A program made the translations under genes and the position numbers. A DNA stretch of 64,000 nt from M0108 sp963841065 (GTDB taxonomy: Bacteria > Pseudomonadota > Gammaproteobacteria > Chromatiales > Chromatiaceae). Below, piece after piece: positions 63,980 through 64,000 of this stretch. The stretch lies in contig CAWJBI010000007.1 in assembly GCA_963841065.1 (NCBI GenBank), positions 14,687-78,686 of the forward strand, in the 5' to 3' direction. Each line of letters begins with the position of its first letter. Position 1 is the first letter of the stretch. The notes below the pieces were generated by a model. The model ran no database searches, was not told the origin of the DNA, and worked only from the letters and a program-made list of their open reading frames with translations.

Positions 63980-64000
63980 GGCTCATCCCCAGCAGCCTCT

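Overview
The window looks like a chromosomal segment of a gammaproteobacterium, most likely of the Chromatiales / purple sulfur bacterium type. The 16S rRNA has Chromatiaceae-like features. The proteins combine SMC (not MukB), UbiG, QueF, RatA/RatB and a cysteine-free DsrC-related protein of the kind known from sulfur oxidisers. No photosynthesis or dsr core gene lies in the window, so the family assignment is an inference. No transposase, integrase, prophage or CRISPR array is visible; this is core and near-core chromosome.

Layout. 1-6712: end of the spc operon (rplF partial, rplR, rpsE, rpmD, rplO, secY, rpmJ) and the alpha operon (rpsM, rpsK, rpsD, rpoA, rplQ), closed by a clear terminator. 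6753-12038: SAM hydrolase-dapB pair, an Smr protein on the minus strand, then surE-pcm-rpoS without nlpD. 12144-20945: a complete cbb3 oxidase locus, ccoNOQP, a small membrane protein, then the maturation genes ccoG, ccoH, ccoI and ccoS. 21152-29249: mixed-strand block with a degenerate SDR, a squalene/phytoene-synthase-fold protein, ubiG, two unknown membrane coiled-coil proteins, a pteridine reductase, a MidA/NDUFAF7-type methyltransferase, a thioredoxin-like protein, a TauE/SafE permease and a secreted unknown. 29375-37292: inositol-phosphatase-like, Sel1, acetolactate synthase, SleB-type hydrolase, tpm, hemL, thiD and DUF5063 genes. 37359-42263: A-type Fe-S carrier, argC, DUF6776, bactofilin, erpA, an 82-residue membrane protein and tyrS. 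42479-47937: a full rRNA operon (two promoters, 16S, tRNA-Ile, tRNA-Ala, 23S, 5S, terminator). 48211-53025: unknown anchored protein, ilvD, pckA, queF. 53180-62404: smc, rlmE, ftsH, folP, glmM, ratA, ratB. 62530-63979: cysteine-free DsrC-like protein and fructokinase on the minus strand.

How it fits together. Ribosome and transcription genes dominate the left edge, and the rRNA operon sits near the middle. The cco block encodes a microaerobic terminal oxidase with its copper and haem maturation machinery, and it carries CRP/FNR-like inverted repeats upstream of ccoN and ccoG. The ubiG neighbourhood may serve quinone or respiratory-complex biogenesis.

Caution on quality. secY, ccoO, ccoG and ccoI (twice) each need the removal of one base to restore a normal full-length protein. 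All five shifts have the same sign and secY is essential, so insertion-type sequencing or assembly error is the first explanation. The most interesting unexplained items are the tandem membrane coiled-coil pair (23643-24797), the NDUFAF6-like/NDUFAF7-like/UbiG neighbourhood, the SDR lacking its catalytic tyrosine, the Cys-rich insertion in the acetolactate synthase, the A-type carrier with a Gly/Cys tail and the cysteine-free DsrC homologue.
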